A stretch of 64,000 nucleotides of DNA, taken from Chryseobacterium sp. SN22. GTDB taxonomy: Bacteria > Bacteroidota > Bacteroidia > Flavobacteriales > Weeksellaceae. Positions 26,831-35,076 of the stretch are shown piece by piece. The position numbers were made by a program, and so were the translations under genes. The first letter of the stretch is position 1. Each line of letters opens with the position of its first letter. The DNA lies in contig NZ_VTSX01000016.1 of the NCBI RefSeq assembly GCF_008329705.1, positions 62,001 to 126,000 on the forward strand. Direction: 5' to 3'. The notes beneath the pieces were generated by a model. That model was not told the DNA's origin. It saw nothing but the letters and a program-made list of their open reading frames with translations, and made no database searches.

Positions 26831-27790
26831 ATGTTTGAATTAACATATGATTTGGAGGACATCGACGCGAAGATCTTCTATGGGGTGAATAACCAATATT
26901 TCAATTTAATCAAATCAACTTTTCCGACCCTTAAAATTACCGGCAGGGATCATTTTATTTTTGCAATGGGAAATCAGGAGGCTCTGGATATATTTAAGAA
27001 AAAGCTGGATGATATCGTTAATTATATTTCAAACAACAATTCCATCGGCCTGAAAGATGTTGAAAATATACTGAATATCAAAGACGAAAACGAGAAGCAG
27101 CTGGTTTTTGATCAGGACATCATTGTAAAAGGGGTAAACGGCAAGATCATCAAAGCAAAAACCACCAACCTTAAAAAGCTGGTGAAAGAGACGGAGAAAA
27201 AAGACATGGTTTTTGCCATCGGACCTGCAGGAACAGGGAAAACATATACCAGTGTTGCCCTGGCTGCAAAAGCTTTAAAGGAAAAACAGGTAAAGAGAAT
27301 CGTTCTGACAAGACCTGCCGTGGAAGCAGGGGAAAGCCTGGGGTTTTTGCCCGGAGATCTTAAAGAAAAACTGGATCCGTATTTACAGCCTCTGTATGAC
27401 GCCTTGAGAGATATGATTCCTCATGAAAAGCTGGAAGGATTTATCGAGAAAAAAGTAATCGAAGTAGCTCCGCTTGCTTTTATGAGAGGACGTACGCTGG
27501 ATGATGCCTTTGTAATTCTTGATGAAGCACAGAACACTACGCATTCCCAGATGAAGATGTTTTTAACGAGAATGGGGATGAACGCCAAATTCATCATTAC
27601 CGGTGACCCGACGCAGATCGATCTTCCGCCCAAACAGCAATCCGGACTGAAAGAAGCCATGAGAATCCTTCAGGATGTAAAGGAGATAGGATTTGTGCAT
27701 TTAACGGAAGAGGATGTGGTAAGACACCCTGTTGTTAAAAAAATCATTTTGGCCTACAATGCCGAGGATAAAAAAAACAGAAACGAATAA
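26831..27790 (+). CDS. phoH: PhoH family ATPase
   Basis: A 319-aa P-loop NTPase of the PhoH (PhoH2/YbeZ-like) family. Walker A is GPAGTGKT (131-138) and Walker B is FVILDEAQN near residue 230. TGDPTQIDLP matches the superfamily I helicase-like motif III. The N-terminal KH-like region (about 1-110) is normal for this group. YbeZ-type proteins associate with the YbeY endoribonuclease in rRNA processing in other bacteria; ybeY is not in this window. A strong terminator at 27815-27848 follows. Confidence 0.95.
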   Translation: MFELTYDLEDIDAKIFYGVNNQYFNLIKSTFPTLKITGRDHFIFAMGNQEALDIFKKKLDDIVNYISNNNSIGLKDVENILNIKDENEKQLVFDQDIIVKGVNGKIIKAKTTNLKKLVKETEKKDMVFAIGPAGTGKTYTSVALAAKALKEKQVKRIVLTRPAVEAGESLGFLPGDLKEKLDPYLQPLYDALRDMIPHEKLEGFIEKKVIEVAPLAFMRGRTLDDAFVILDEAQNTTHSQMKMFLTRMGMNAKFIITGDPTQIDLPPKQQSGLKEAMRILQDVKEIGFVHLTEEDVVRHPVVKKIILAYNAEDKKNRNE

Positions 27791-27814
27791 TTCTCACTCA
27801 GAATATAAATACGG

Positions 27815-27848
27815 ATGCGGAACAGTAAAAGTTGTTCCGCATATTTTT
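27815..27848 (+). terminator. Terminator after phoH
   Basis: ATGCGGAACA and TGTTCCGCAT form a perfect 10-bp stem with a T run on the 3' side. Confidence 0.85.
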
Positions 27849-27872
27849 TATGCCATAGAAAAGAATATCATT

Positions 27873-27903
27873 TTGATATTTAAAAAAAAATACTATTTTT
27901 GCC
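27873..27903 (+). promoter_or_regulatory. Promoter of the first outer-membrane barrel gene
   Basis: TTG near 27873-27875 and TATTTTTG at about 27894-27901 are separated by about 18-19 bp and match both Bacteroidota promoter elements, just upstream of the gene at 27928. A similar TTTTGATATTTAAA sequence recurs near 47127. Confidence 0.65.
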
Positions 27904-27927
27904 CCGAATACTAAAAACTATTCAATC

Positions 27928-28602
27928 ATGAAGAAAATATTACTTTTTGCAGCAGTCGCTGTTATGGGATTGAGCCTAAAAGCTCAGGAATTCAGATTCG
28001 GACCTAAAGCAGGTTATTCATTGTCAATGCTTACAGGTAAAAGTGACGGTGAAACTTATAAGTTTGATGCAAAATCTACTTTTTACGCCGGTTTTTTAGC
28101 AGAATATAAAATCAGTGATAAATTTGCATTACAGGGTGAAGTCTTATATTCTCCTATTGGAGGTAAACAGGAAGAATCTGTATCTTATAACGAGAATGGT
28201 GTAAATGTTACAGGTACTGAGAAAACGGATTGGAAATTAGGAACTGTACAGATTCCGGTAAGTGCTAAATTCTATGCAACTGAAAATTTGGCTTTTGGCT
28301 TAGGTCTTAACGTAGGTATTGTAACTTCTGCAAAAGTGGATTATACCGCTTCTGTAACAGGATCAAGTATGGGAGAAACTATTTCTGAATCTGAAAGCTC
28401 ATCCAGAGATGTAAAGGATGATGTTAACACTTTAAATCTGGCTCCATTTGTAGGCGCAGAATATACATTGGAAAATGGTTTATTCTTTGATGCCCGATAC
28501 AATCTTGGTGTTTCTAATCTTATTAAAAAACCGGAAGGAAACGAAACTTTAAAAAACAGCTTTCTACAGGTAGGTGTTGGTTTTAAATTCGGAGGCAACT
28601 AA
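27928..28602 (+). CDS. Outer-membrane beta-barrel protein (porin family)
   Basis: A 224-aa protein with a signal peptide (MKKILLFAAVAVMGLSLKAQ). Alternating hydrophobic strands follow, typical of PorT/OmpW-like small barrels. FRFGPKAGYSLSMLTG opens the barrel and SFLQVGVGFKFGG closes it with a terminal aromatic strand. One predicted long loop (about 75-95) and another (about 145-165) are rich in Ser, Thr and Glu. It is the first of five tandem barrel genes and has its own promoter and terminator. The function, and whether it forms a pore, are unknown. Confidence 0.85.
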   Translation: MKKILLFAAVAVMGLSLKAQEFRFGPKAGYSLSMLTGKSDGETYKFDAKSTFYAGFLAEYKISDKFALQGEVLYSPIGGKQEESVSYNENGVNVTGTEKTDWKLGTVQIPVSAKFYATENLAFGLGLNVGIVTSAKVDYTASVTGSSMGETISESESSSRDVKDDVNTLNLAPFVGAEYTLENGLFFDARYNLGVSNLIKKPEGNETLKNSFLQVGVGFKFGGN

Positions 28603-28627
28603 GAATTTATTTAAAATAAAATAACAG

Positions 28628-28656
28628 AGCGGTACAAAATTTGTATCGCTTTTTTG
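28628..28656 (+). terminator. Terminator after the first barrel gene
   Basis: AGCGGTACAAA and TTTGTATCGCT pair with one wobble and lead into a T run. Confidence 0.8.
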
Positions 28657-28711
28657 CTTTGTATAGGATTTTAATTAATAAAATATACATTCTAATTTTA
28701 AACTTATTGAA

Positions 28712-29233
28712 ATGAAAAAACTAGTATTAGCAGGTGTTTTTGCATTATTCGGAGGGCTTGTGCAGGCTCAGGAGGGTTTCAGGCTTGGCGGCCATGTAGG
28801 TGCTCCCCTTGGAGATGCAGCGGATGCAGCCAGTGTAACTTTAGGAATTGACGCTGCGTATATGTGGAATATTACCAAAGGATTGGATATTGGCGCAACT
28901 ACGGGGTACTCCCACTTTTTCGGAAAAGACAATGTGGAAGATTTCGGATTCATTCCCCTTGCCGTTTCAGGTAAATATACATTTAACAAAGTTCCTCTTT
29001 TTGTGGGACTGGACCTGGGAGCTGCAATTTCCACCAAAAACTACATCAACAGCGGGCTTTATGTAGCTCCAAGGGTAGGATACCAGATGAAGAACGTTGA
29101 ACTGTACCTGGGATTCCAGAATATCGGCAGCAGATATAAAGATCATGGTCCCGGACCTCGCCCGCATTGGCATGGTGACGACCGATTTAACTTCGGAGCA
29201 GTGAATTTCGGGGTAAATTTCTTCCTGAAGTAA
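28712..29233 (+). CDS. Outer-membrane beta-barrel protein with His-rich loop
   Basis: A 173-aa protein with a signal peptide (MKKLVLAGVFALFGGLVQAQ) and a small eight-stranded barrel pattern (FRLGGHVGAPLG near the N-terminus, NFGAVNFGVNFFLK at the C-terminus). A loop at about 150-160 is unusually rich in His, Pro and Gly (DHGPGPRPHWHGDD), which could bind metal; that is inference. It is the shortest of the five tandem barrel genes. Its own terminator follows at 29257-29286. Confidence 0.82.
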   Translation: MKKLVLAGVFALFGGLVQAQEGFRLGGHVGAPLGDAADAASVTLGIDAAYMWNITKGLDIGATTGYSHFFGKDNVEDFGFIPLAVSGKYTFNKVPLFVGLDLGAAISTKNYINSGLYVAPRVGYQMKNVELYLGFQNIGSRYKDHGPGPRPHWHGDDRFNFGAVNFGVNFFLK

Positions 29234-29256
29234 AATTTTTAAAATTAAATATAATG

Positions 29257-29286
29257 AGTTCCGGTTGCAGAATCGGAACTTTTTTA
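29257..29286 (+). terminator. Terminator after the second barrel gene
   Basis: AGTTCCG and CGGAACT form a stem followed by a T run. Confidence 0.75.
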
Positions 29287-29443
29287 TTTAAAAAATTGTA
29301 AAAAATATAAACTGCCTTGTTTAATACATTTTATTTCCGCAAATCAGAAGGACGGGACAATGATATTAATCACATTAACAAATTTTAATATTCACGACTA
29401 CCACTGTAAATTTGCGGTCAGAAAGTATTAAATTTTTAAAAAA

Positions 29444-30103
29444 ATGAAGAAAGTATTAATGGCGGGTGCAATTGCACTTTTCGGTTTATCTAACGCTCAG
29501 ATTGCAGCAGGAACTACTTATTTATCAGGGTCTGTAGGTTATTCTCAACAAGAGAGAAACAACGGAAACAATAAGACGGAAAACTTCAACGTATTGCCTA
29601 CGGTTGGGTATTTTGTAAGCAACAATTTTGCAATCGGTTTAGGAATCGGATACCAGACTCAGAAAGATACGAATATTGTAAACAATTTCATGGTGCCTGG
29701 AACTACCGTGGTAACAACCAATGAAACAAAGCAGCCTGCTTTCGTGGTGGCTCCTTTTGCAAGAAAGTACTGGACTTTAGGAGATAAATTGTATATCTTC
29801 GGTCAGTTGGCAGTACCTATGCAGTTTGGAAAAACTGAAACTGAAAATACGACAGTAAGTACTTCAGGATCTTCTGTAACTACGGTATCTTCTTCTTCTG
29901 AGGCAAAATATACTCAGATCGGAGTAACGGTAAAACCGGGTCTTGATTATTTCCTTAACAAAAACTGGTCTATTGAAGCGACTATCGGAGAATTCGGATA
30001 CAACAACTATAAGCCGAAAGATGGTGATGCTACCAACAATTACAGCTTTGGTTTAAATTTATCTACCGTAACTTTCGGAGTTAAATATGTTTTTGCCAAG
30101 TAA
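29444..30103 (+). CDS. Outer-membrane beta-barrel protein (tandem paralogue A)
   Basis: A 219-aa protein with a signal peptide (MKKVLMAGAIALFGLSNAQ) and a small OmpW-like barrel. It is a clear paralogue of the next gene: both share NFNVLPTVGYFV-type strands, FVVAPFARKYWTLGDKLYIFGQL, KPGLDYFLNKNWSIEATIGEFGY and a closing FGVKYVFAK. The variable segment (about 130-150) is Ser/Thr-rich and probably an extracellular loop. A 210-bp spacer with promoter-like AT-rich DNA precedes it, and a terminator follows at 30124-30158. Confidence 0.85.
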   Translation: MKKVLMAGAIALFGLSNAQIAAGTTYLSGSVGYSQQERNNGNNKTENFNVLPTVGYFVSNNFAIGLGIGYQTQKDTNIVNNFMVPGTTVVTTNETKQPAFVVAPFARKYWTLGDKLYIFGQLAVPMQFGKTETENTTVSTSGSSVTTVSSSSEAKYTQIGVTVKPGLDYFLNKNWSIEATIGEFGYNNYKPKDGDATNNYSFGLNLSTVTFGVKYVFAK

Positions 30104-30123
30104 TAAACAAATTATATAAGATG

Positions 30124-30158
30124 AAAAAGTCCTCAGTTTTTTAACTCAGGGCTTTTTT
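30124..30158 (+). terminator. Terminator after barrel paralogue A
   Basis: AAAAAGTCCT and AGGGCTTTTT pair across a longer imperfect stem, followed by a T run. Confidence 0.75.
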
Positions 30159-30189
30159 CACTTAACCATTTTTTTTAAAACTAATTATC

Positions 30190-30858
30190 ATGAAAAAATT
30201 ATTAATCGCCGGTGTGGCTTTGCTGTACAGCTTTTCAAATGCTCAGATTAAAACAGGAACCGTCTACATTTCCGGACAGGTAAATTATACCGAGACGGAA
30301 GTCGCAAATTCGGATTTTACCGATCAGACTTTCAAAATCATTCCGACGGCCGGCGTATTCATCGCTCCGAATCTCGCCATTGGTACCGGTCTGGGATATA
30401 CCGTCGGCAAACTGGATTACACCCAAACCCTTGGCGGTGAATTTCTTACTACGTTTATTGATTATACAGGAAAAACAAGTGCCGTTACGGTAGCTCCTTT
30501 TGTAAGGAAGTACTGGACTTTATCGGAAAAACTATACTTTTTCGGGCAGCTTCAGATTCCTTTAGAATTCGGAAAAATCAATCAACATGCTTTGATCACC
30601 AATATCTACGGTTCTGCCGGATCCGTGGACCAACAAGCGGTCTCTTATGACAGTAAATATACTTCCATCGGAATTAATGTAAAACCGGGTTTTGATTATT
30701 TCCTGAATAAAAACTGGTCTGTCGAAGCAACGATAGGGGAGTTTGGCTATAAGAATCTTAAATCCAAAGAGATTGATGCCCGTGATGGTAAAAACTACGA
30801 TTTCGGCCTAAATTTGTCTGCGGTCTCTTTCGGGGTGAAATATATTTTTGCAAAATAA
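30190..30858 (+). CDS. Outer-membrane beta-barrel protein (tandem paralogue B)
   Basis: A 222-aa protein with a signal peptide (MKKLLIAGVALLYSFSNAQ). It aligns along its length with the preceding paralogue, with shared VAPFVRKYWTLSEKLYFFGQL, KPGFDYFLNKNWSVEATIGEFGY and FGVKYIFAK. The differences cluster in predicted loops, as expected for surface exposure. It lies 86 bp after paralogue A behind a terminator, and only 41 bp before the next barrel gene with no terminator between, so those two may be co-transcribed. Confidence 0.85.
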   Translation: MKKLLIAGVALLYSFSNAQIKTGTVYISGQVNYTETEVANSDFTDQTFKIIPTAGVFIAPNLAIGTGLGYTVGKLDYTQTLGGEFLTTFIDYTGKTSAVTVAPFVRKYWTLSEKLYFFGQLQIPLEFGKINQHALITNIYGSAGSVDQQAVSYDSKYTSIGINVKPGFDYFLNKNWSVEATIGEFGYKNLKSKEIDARDGKNYDFGLNLSAVSFGVKYIFAK

Positions 30859-30899
30859 ATCTACAATAAAACTAAACTTTTTTAAATAATTAAATTTTT

Positions 30900-31535
30900 A
30901 TGAAAAAATTATTATTAGCAGGTGCAGTGGCACTTTTCGGTTTGTCAAATGCACAAATGACCAAAGGAGACTGGGTATTCAGTGGAAATACCGGTTTCGG
31001 ATTCAATAATGTAACGACTAAGGTGAAGGTAGCAGGTCAGTCTGCAGACGGGCCAAAAGTAAGCACTTTTTCATTAACGCCTTCTGTCGGTTATTTCGTT
31101 ATCGATAAATTGGCCGTTGGAATCGATCTGGGGCTTACCAGTACTATGACGAAGTATGATGGAGCAAAGGATACTACAACAACCTTTTCTGTAATGCCTA
31201 CGGCTACTTATTATTTTGCAAACGACAGCAAGTTTGTTCCTTTCTTAGGCGCAGGGATCGGATATGCATCTGCAAAAACCAAAGAGCAAATCAATGCAAT
31301 GGGTGTTTCCAGCTCGGATGAAACAACAGTAGACGGTCTGGCATGGAAAGTAAAAGGAGGAGTGACGTATATGGCTACTCAGTCTTTAGGGATTAACTTA
31401 GGCGTTTCTTACGATCAGTTTTCCAACAAAGAAACATTTATGGATACCGATGTTAAAACGCACGTAAACACTTTTGGTGTAAATGTAGGTTTTTCTTATT
31501 TCATCAAAGCCAAAGCTCAGAAATCTGATAAATAA
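30900..31535 (+). CDS. Outer-membrane beta-barrel protein (tandem gene 5)
   Basis: A 211-aa barrel protein with a signal peptide nearly identical in style to its neighbours (MKKLLLAGAVALFGLSNAQ). Strands include FSLTPSVGYFVIDKLAVGIDLGL, FVPFLGAGIGYASAK and a closing FGVNVGFSYFIK, but the sequence is more distant from paralogues A and B. A seven-residue basic tail (AQKSDK) follows the last strand, unusual because barrels usually end in an aromatic residue. Two hairpins at 31540-31605 follow the gene. Confidence 0.83.
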   Translation: MKKLLLAGAVALFGLSNAQMTKGDWVFSGNTGFGFNNVTTKVKVAGQSADGPKVSTFSLTPSVGYFVIDKLAVGIDLGLTSTMTKYDGAKDTTTTFSVMPTATYYFANDSKFVPFLGAGIGYASAKTKEQINAMGVSSSDETTVDGLAWKVKGGVTYMATQSLGINLGVSYDQFSNKETFMDTDVKTHVNTFGVNVGFSYFIKAKAQKSDK

Positions 31536-31539
31536 AAAA

Positions 31540-31570
31540 ACTTTGTCAAAGATTGAAACTTTGACAAAGT
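31540..31570 (+). terminator. Hairpin after the fifth barrel gene
   Basis: ACTTTGTCAAAG and CTTTGACAAAGT form a perfect 12-bp stem just after the stop codon, followed by an A-rich tract rather than Ts. It may act on the opposite strand or as a 3'-end stabiliser. Confidence 0.55.
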
Positions 31571-31577
31571 GCTAAAA

Positions 31578-31613
31578 AAATCCGGCCCATTACTGAGCCG
31601 GATTTATTTTTTA
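31578..31613. terminator. Bidirectional terminator between barrel gene and TM2 gene
   Basis: AAATCCGGC and GCCGGATTT form a perfect stem with A tract upstream and T tract downstream, between convergent genes. Confidence 0.8.
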
Positions 31614-31625
31614 TTTCAATTGAGC

Positions 31626-31910
31626 TTAGAACCATTCTTTCTGGTTCTGAACATACGTCCTGTCGAATTCCTCATCAGATTTGGTAAGATAAATAATTCC
31701 TTCGATAAAACCGATAATTCCAACCACTCCGCAGGTTACAATCCCTAATACCAGCTGGATGATTCCTGCTTTGGTATAGCCTAAGTAAAATTTGTGAATA
31801 GCCAGTGTGCCCAGTAAAATTCCTAAGATCCCTGCAATTACTTTTTTCTCAGACTTGTAAGGAGCTCCCTGGTTGTAATTGTAGTTCCCTTGTTTTTCAT
31901 TAATTTCCAT
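31626..31910 (-). CDS. TM2 domain-containing membrane protein
   Basis: A 94-aa protein with a hydrophilic N-terminus (about 1-20) and two membrane segments (about 24-42 and 50-75) joined by the TM2 signature GTLAIHKFYLGYTKAGIIQL. The TM2 family is widespread, and the biochemical role of the bacterial proteins is not defined. It starts 30 bp downstream of the ffh stop on the same strand and is probably co-transcribed with ffh. Nothing is missing from the domain. Confidence 0.9.
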   Translation of the reverse strand: MEINEKQGNYNYNQGAPYKSEKKVIAGILGILLGTLAIHKFYLGYTKAGIIQLVLGIVTCGVVGIIGFIEGIIYLTKSDEEFDRTYVQNQKEWF

Positions 31911-31940
31911 AATAATATTTTTTTAACTGTTTTTCGGTGG

Positions 31941-33302
31941 TTATTTTCCGAACATTCCGCCCATTCCAGGCATATTCGGCATTTTGCTCATCATCTGCAT
32001 CATCTGTTTTCCCTGAGGGCCCTGCATCATCTTCATCATCTTGCCCATCTGGTCGAACTGCTTCATCAGTTGGTTCACGTCCTCGATTTTTCTTCCGGCA
32101 CCTTTGGCAATCCGGTTTTTTCTCTGGGTATTGATGATTGACGGTCTTCTCCGTTCTTCCGGAGTCATGGAGTAGATGATCGCTTCGATATGTTTAAAGG
32201 CATCATCACTGATTTCGACATCTTTGATCGCTTTTCCGACCCCCGGAATCATCCCCATCAGGTCTTTCATGTTCCCCATTTTCTTGATCTGGTTGATCTG
32301 CTTCAGGAAATCATCAAAACCGAATTCGTTTTTGGCGATTTTTTTATGAAGTTTTTTGGCTTCTTCTTCGTCGAACTGCTCCTGCGCTCTTTCTACCAGG
32401 GAAACAACGTCTCCCATTCCCAGGATCCTGTCGGCCATCCTTTCCGGGTAAAAAAGGTCCAAAGCTTCCATTTTTTCACCGGTAGAGATGAACTTGATCG
32501 GTTTTTCCACTACGGAACGGATCGTTAAAGCAGCTCCACCGCGGGTATCACCGTCTAACTTCGTCAGCACAACCCCGTCGAAATTTAAAGCATCATTGAA
32601 TGCCTTTGCCGTATTCACTGCATCCTGACCGGTCATGGAATCTACAACAAATAAAGTTTCGTTCGGTTTAATCGTAGAATGAACCGTTTTGATTTCATTC
32701 ATCATCTGCTCATCGATCGCCAGACGTCCCGCCGTATCGACAATTACTATGTCATGGCCATTCGATTTCGCAAAATTGATGGCGTTCTGTGAGATGCTTG
32801 AAGGATCCATAGAACCTTCTTCCGTGAAAACCGGAACGCCGATCTGGCCACCCAAAACTTTCAGCTGATCGATCGCCGCCGGACGGTAAACGTCGCAGGC
32901 AACCAAAAGAGGCTTTTTATTTCTTTTCGTTTTTAAATAACTGGCTAATTTCCCGGAGAAAGTCGTTTTCCCGGAACCCTGTAGACCCGCAATAAGAATT
33001 ACCGAAGGTTTTCCGGAAAGGTTGATGCCTTCCTGAGAGCCTCCCATCAGATCCACCAACTCGTCATGAACGATCTTGGTCATCAGCTGGCCCGGCGTCA
33101 GCGAGGTAAGAACATCCTGTCCCAAGGCTTTATCCTGAACTCTTTTGGTAAGGTCTTTTGCAACTTTATAATTAACGTCGGCATCCACCAGCGCTCTTCT
33201 GATCTCTTTTACGGTCTCCGCTACGTTGATTTCCGTGATTTTTCCACGTCCTGAAATATTGTGCAGCGCTTTGTCTAATTTATCCTGTAAACTGTTGAAC
33301 AT
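31941..33302 (-). CDS. ffh: Signal recognition particle protein Ffh
   Basis: A 453-aa SRP54 homologue that binds signal sequences and 4.5S RNA and delivers ribosomes to FtsY. The N domain covers about 1-95. The G domain has GLQGSGKTT from residue 106, then VDTAGRLA and TKLDGDTRGGAAL. The methionine-rich M domain (about 300-453) contains SMTPEERRRPSIIN and RKNRIAKGAGR, ending in a very Met/Gly-rich tail (MMKMMQGPQGKQMMQMM). Full length. Its promoter (minus TATTTTTG, 33333-33326) is shared with a 197-bp divergent region. Confidence 0.98.
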   Translation of the reverse strand: MFNSLQDKLDKALHNISGRGKITEINVAETVKEIRRALVDADVNYKVAKDLTKRVQDKALGQDVLTSLTPGQLMTKIVHDELVDLMGGSQEGINLSGKPSVILIAGLQGSGKTTFSGKLASYLKTKRNKKPLLVACDVYRPAAIDQLKVLGGQIGVPVFTEEGSMDPSSISQNAINFAKSNGHDIVIVDTAGRLAIDEQMMNEIKTVHSTIKPNETLFVVDSMTGQDAVNTAKAFNDALNFDGVVLTKLDGDTRGGAALTIRSVVEKPIKFISTGEKMEALDLFYPERMADRILGMGDVVSLVERAQEQFDEEEAKKLHKKIAKNEFGFDDFLKQINQIKKMGNMKDLMGMIPGVGKAIKDVEISDDAFKHIEAIIYSMTPEERRRPSIINTQRKNRIAKGAGRKIEDVNQLMKQFDQMGKMMKMMQGPQGKQMMQMMSKMPNMPGMGGMFGK

Positions 33303-33325
33303 ATTTATTGTAAATTATAGGTCTG

Positions 33326-33333
33326 CAAAAATA
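33326..33333 (-). promoter_or_regulatory. Promoter element of ffh
   Basis: The minus strand reads TATTTTTG, 24 bp before the ffh start. Confidence 0.6.
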
Positions 33334-33441
33334 AGGAATTTTTGGTATTTATAAACGGTCGGGAAGGTAATATTATATATAAGATGCAATTTACAGGGAT
33401 GATATAAATCAAATGATGATGAAATCCGGGGGAAAAAGCCT

Positions 33442-33449
33442 ATTTTTGC
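33442..33449 (+). promoter_or_regulatory. Promoter element of the DUF6168-like gene
   Basis: TATTTTTG matches TAnnTTTG, 50 bp before the start at 33499. A CCTAA/TTAGG inverted pair (about 33465-33479) sits in the would-be leader. Confidence 0.55.
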
Positions 33450-33498
33450 CATAAATTAAAATTAGCCTAATGGTTGTTAGGTTAAAAATAAATTTAAA

Positions 33499-33870
33499 AT
33501 GAAGATCAATCCCAACATTCTGGTAACAGTCCTGTTTTTTCTAACCTTCCTTGTTCATTTCGCTTTATGGAAATTCGTTTTCCATCTGGACGAAATTGTC
33601 ATTGTAAAGTTTTATCTGTTCCTGAGTGTGATGTTTATGATGATGGTAACGCTTATCGTTCTGATCAATAGGGTAGCGCCGGAATTTTTAGGATTATCGG
33701 TAATCGGGCTTATTCTTTTAAAATTCGGTCTGATGTACCTGATTAGGAAAAAACTGAACTTTGAGGTAATTCCGGGATATAAATTCCATTTTATTATTCC
33801 GTATTTTATCCTTACCACACTGCTTACCTATTATGCAATTAAGCTGATTAATCATGATAAAAAACAGTAA
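33499..33870 (+). CDS. Small membrane protein upstream of the ATP synthase operon (DUF6168-like)
   Basis: A 123-aa protein with four predicted membrane segments (about 8-28, 35-57, 64-84, 95-113) and no other domain. Proteins of this size and position, just before atpB in Flavobacteriia, fall in DUF6168; by analogy with AtpI they may help assemble or regulate F0, but this is inference. AtpZ/AtpI is not otherwise present in the window. It has its own TAnnTTTG promoter, and atpB has another, so co-expression with the ATP synthase is only partial. Confidence 0.7.
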   Translation: MKINPNILVTVLFFLTFLVHFALWKFVFHLDEIVIVKFYLFLSVMFMMMVTLIVLINRVAPEFLGLSVIGLILLKFGLMYLIRKKLNFEVIPGYKFHFIIPYFILTTLLTYYAIKLINHDKKQ

Positions 33871-33879
33871 AATTATTTA

Positions 33880-33909
33880 TTGTAAACCAGAAAAAATATT
33901 ATATTTTTG
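33880..33909 (+). promoter_or_regulatory. Promoter of the ATP synthase operon
   Basis: TTG (33880-33882), a 19-bp spacer and TATTTTTG (33902-33909) match both consensus elements. The -7 element overlaps the TTG codon at 33907 that could be read as a start for atpB, which argues for the ATG at 33931. Confidence 0.8.
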
Positions 33910-33930
33910 CACAACGAAAAAAACCTATCA

Positions 33931-35031
33931 ATGTTTAAGAAATTCGCAGTTTTATTCTACAGTATTTTTGTATTAAACTTAGTGTCTGCCCAGCATGGTG
34001 AGGCTACTGCCGAGGCAGGTTCTGCCAACACGGAGCTTTCAGAGAAAGACAAAGTAAGTAAAGAAAACAAAGAGTACATCGATCATCACTTGTTGGATGC
34101 TCACGACTTTACATTGATGGTGGATAAAGAAGGTCACCATATCGGTTTTCCACTTCCTGTTATTTTTTATGATAACGGATTTCATTCTTTCATGAGCAAC
34201 AAGGAAGGTTTTATTCATGGAGAAACAACGGAAGTAGACGGATCTTATTATAAATTGCACCACGAAAAAATTTATAAGACAGATGTAGCCGGAAATTTAT
34301 CTTTCGATAAAGAAGGTCATGTAACTTCAGAAAAGGTATTGGATCTTTCTATTACGAAAAGTGTGCTGATCATCTTATTGACTTCAATCTTCATGTTATT
34401 GTTGTTTACAGGAATGGCAAAGTCTTATAAAAAATCTCAGGTTCCTACAGGAGCAGCAAGATTCCTGGAGCCTTTGGTGATCTTCGTAAGAGACGAAATT
34501 GCTATCCCGAACATCGGGCATAAATATAAAAGATTCATCGGTTATCTTTTAACGGTATTTTTCTTCATCTTATTCCTGAACGTTTTAGGATTGATGCCTT
34601 TCGGGATTAATGTTACCGGTAATATTACGATGACATTCTTCCTGGCTATCCTTACGTATCTTATTACAACGTTCTCTGCTAATAAAGATTACTGGAAACA
34701 CATTTTCTGGATGCCGGGCGTTCCAGTACCGATGAAACTGATCATGTTGCCGATTGAATTATTAGGAACCATTACAAAACCTTTCGCATTGATGATCCGA
34801 CTTTTTGCCAACATGACGGCAGGACACATTGTTGTAATGAGTTTGATCGGATTGATTTATGTATTTAAAAATGTAGTTGCAGGAGTTGCATTCCCTTTCC
34901 TTACATTGGTAATTTATCTTTTGGAAGTATTGGTAGCATTCTTACAGGCTTATATCTTCACGATGTTATCTGCCCTGTTTATCGGAATGGCTGTACAGGA
35001 TCACGAGCACGAACACCATGCGGCTCACTAA
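33931..35031 (+). CDS. atpB: ATP synthase F0 subunit a
   Basis: A 366-aa subunit a of the proton channel. The conserved Arg lies in MIRLFANMTAGHIV, with TM helices from about residue 140 to 355. The first 130 residues are a signal-peptide-like segment (MFKKFAVLFYSIFVLNLVSAQ) and a His/Asp/Glu-rich periplasmic domain (HHLLDAHDF; DKEGHHIGFP); an extension of this kind is usual in Bacteroidota. The reading frame could start at a TTG at 33907, but that codon lies in the promoter -7 element, so ATG 33931 is chosen. First gene of atpB-E-F-H-A-G. Confidence 0.97.
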   Translation: MFKKFAVLFYSIFVLNLVSAQHGEATAEAGSANTELSEKDKVSKENKEYIDHHLLDAHDFTLMVDKEGHHIGFPLPVIFYDNGFHSFMSNKEGFIHGETTEVDGSYYKLHHEKIYKTDVAGNLSFDKEGHVTSEKVLDLSITKSVLIILLTSIFMLLLFTGMAKSYKKSQVPTGAARFLEPLVIFVRDEIAIPNIGHKYKRFIGYLLTVFFFILFLNVLGLMPFGINVTGNITMTFFLAILTYLITTFSANKDYWKHIFWMPGVPVPMKLIMLPIELLGTITKPFALMIRLFANMTAGHIVVMSLIGLIYVFKNVVAGVAFPFLTLVIYLLEVLVAFLQAYIFTMLSALFIGMAVQDHEHEHHAAH

Positions 35032-35076
35032 TTAAGTTTAATAAAGTAAGAAACAAATTTTTTAAAATTATATATT

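Noticed and set aside
27421..31535. Possible phage or secretion locus behind the barrel array
   Set aside because: No integrase, capsid, tail or secretion genes are present; only small barrel proteins with signal peptides.
33907..33930. TTG start for atpB (eight extra residues)
   Set aside because: The TTG is part of the promoter -7 element TATTTTTG, so it cannot be in the mRNA. The ATG at 33931 begins a normal signal sequence.
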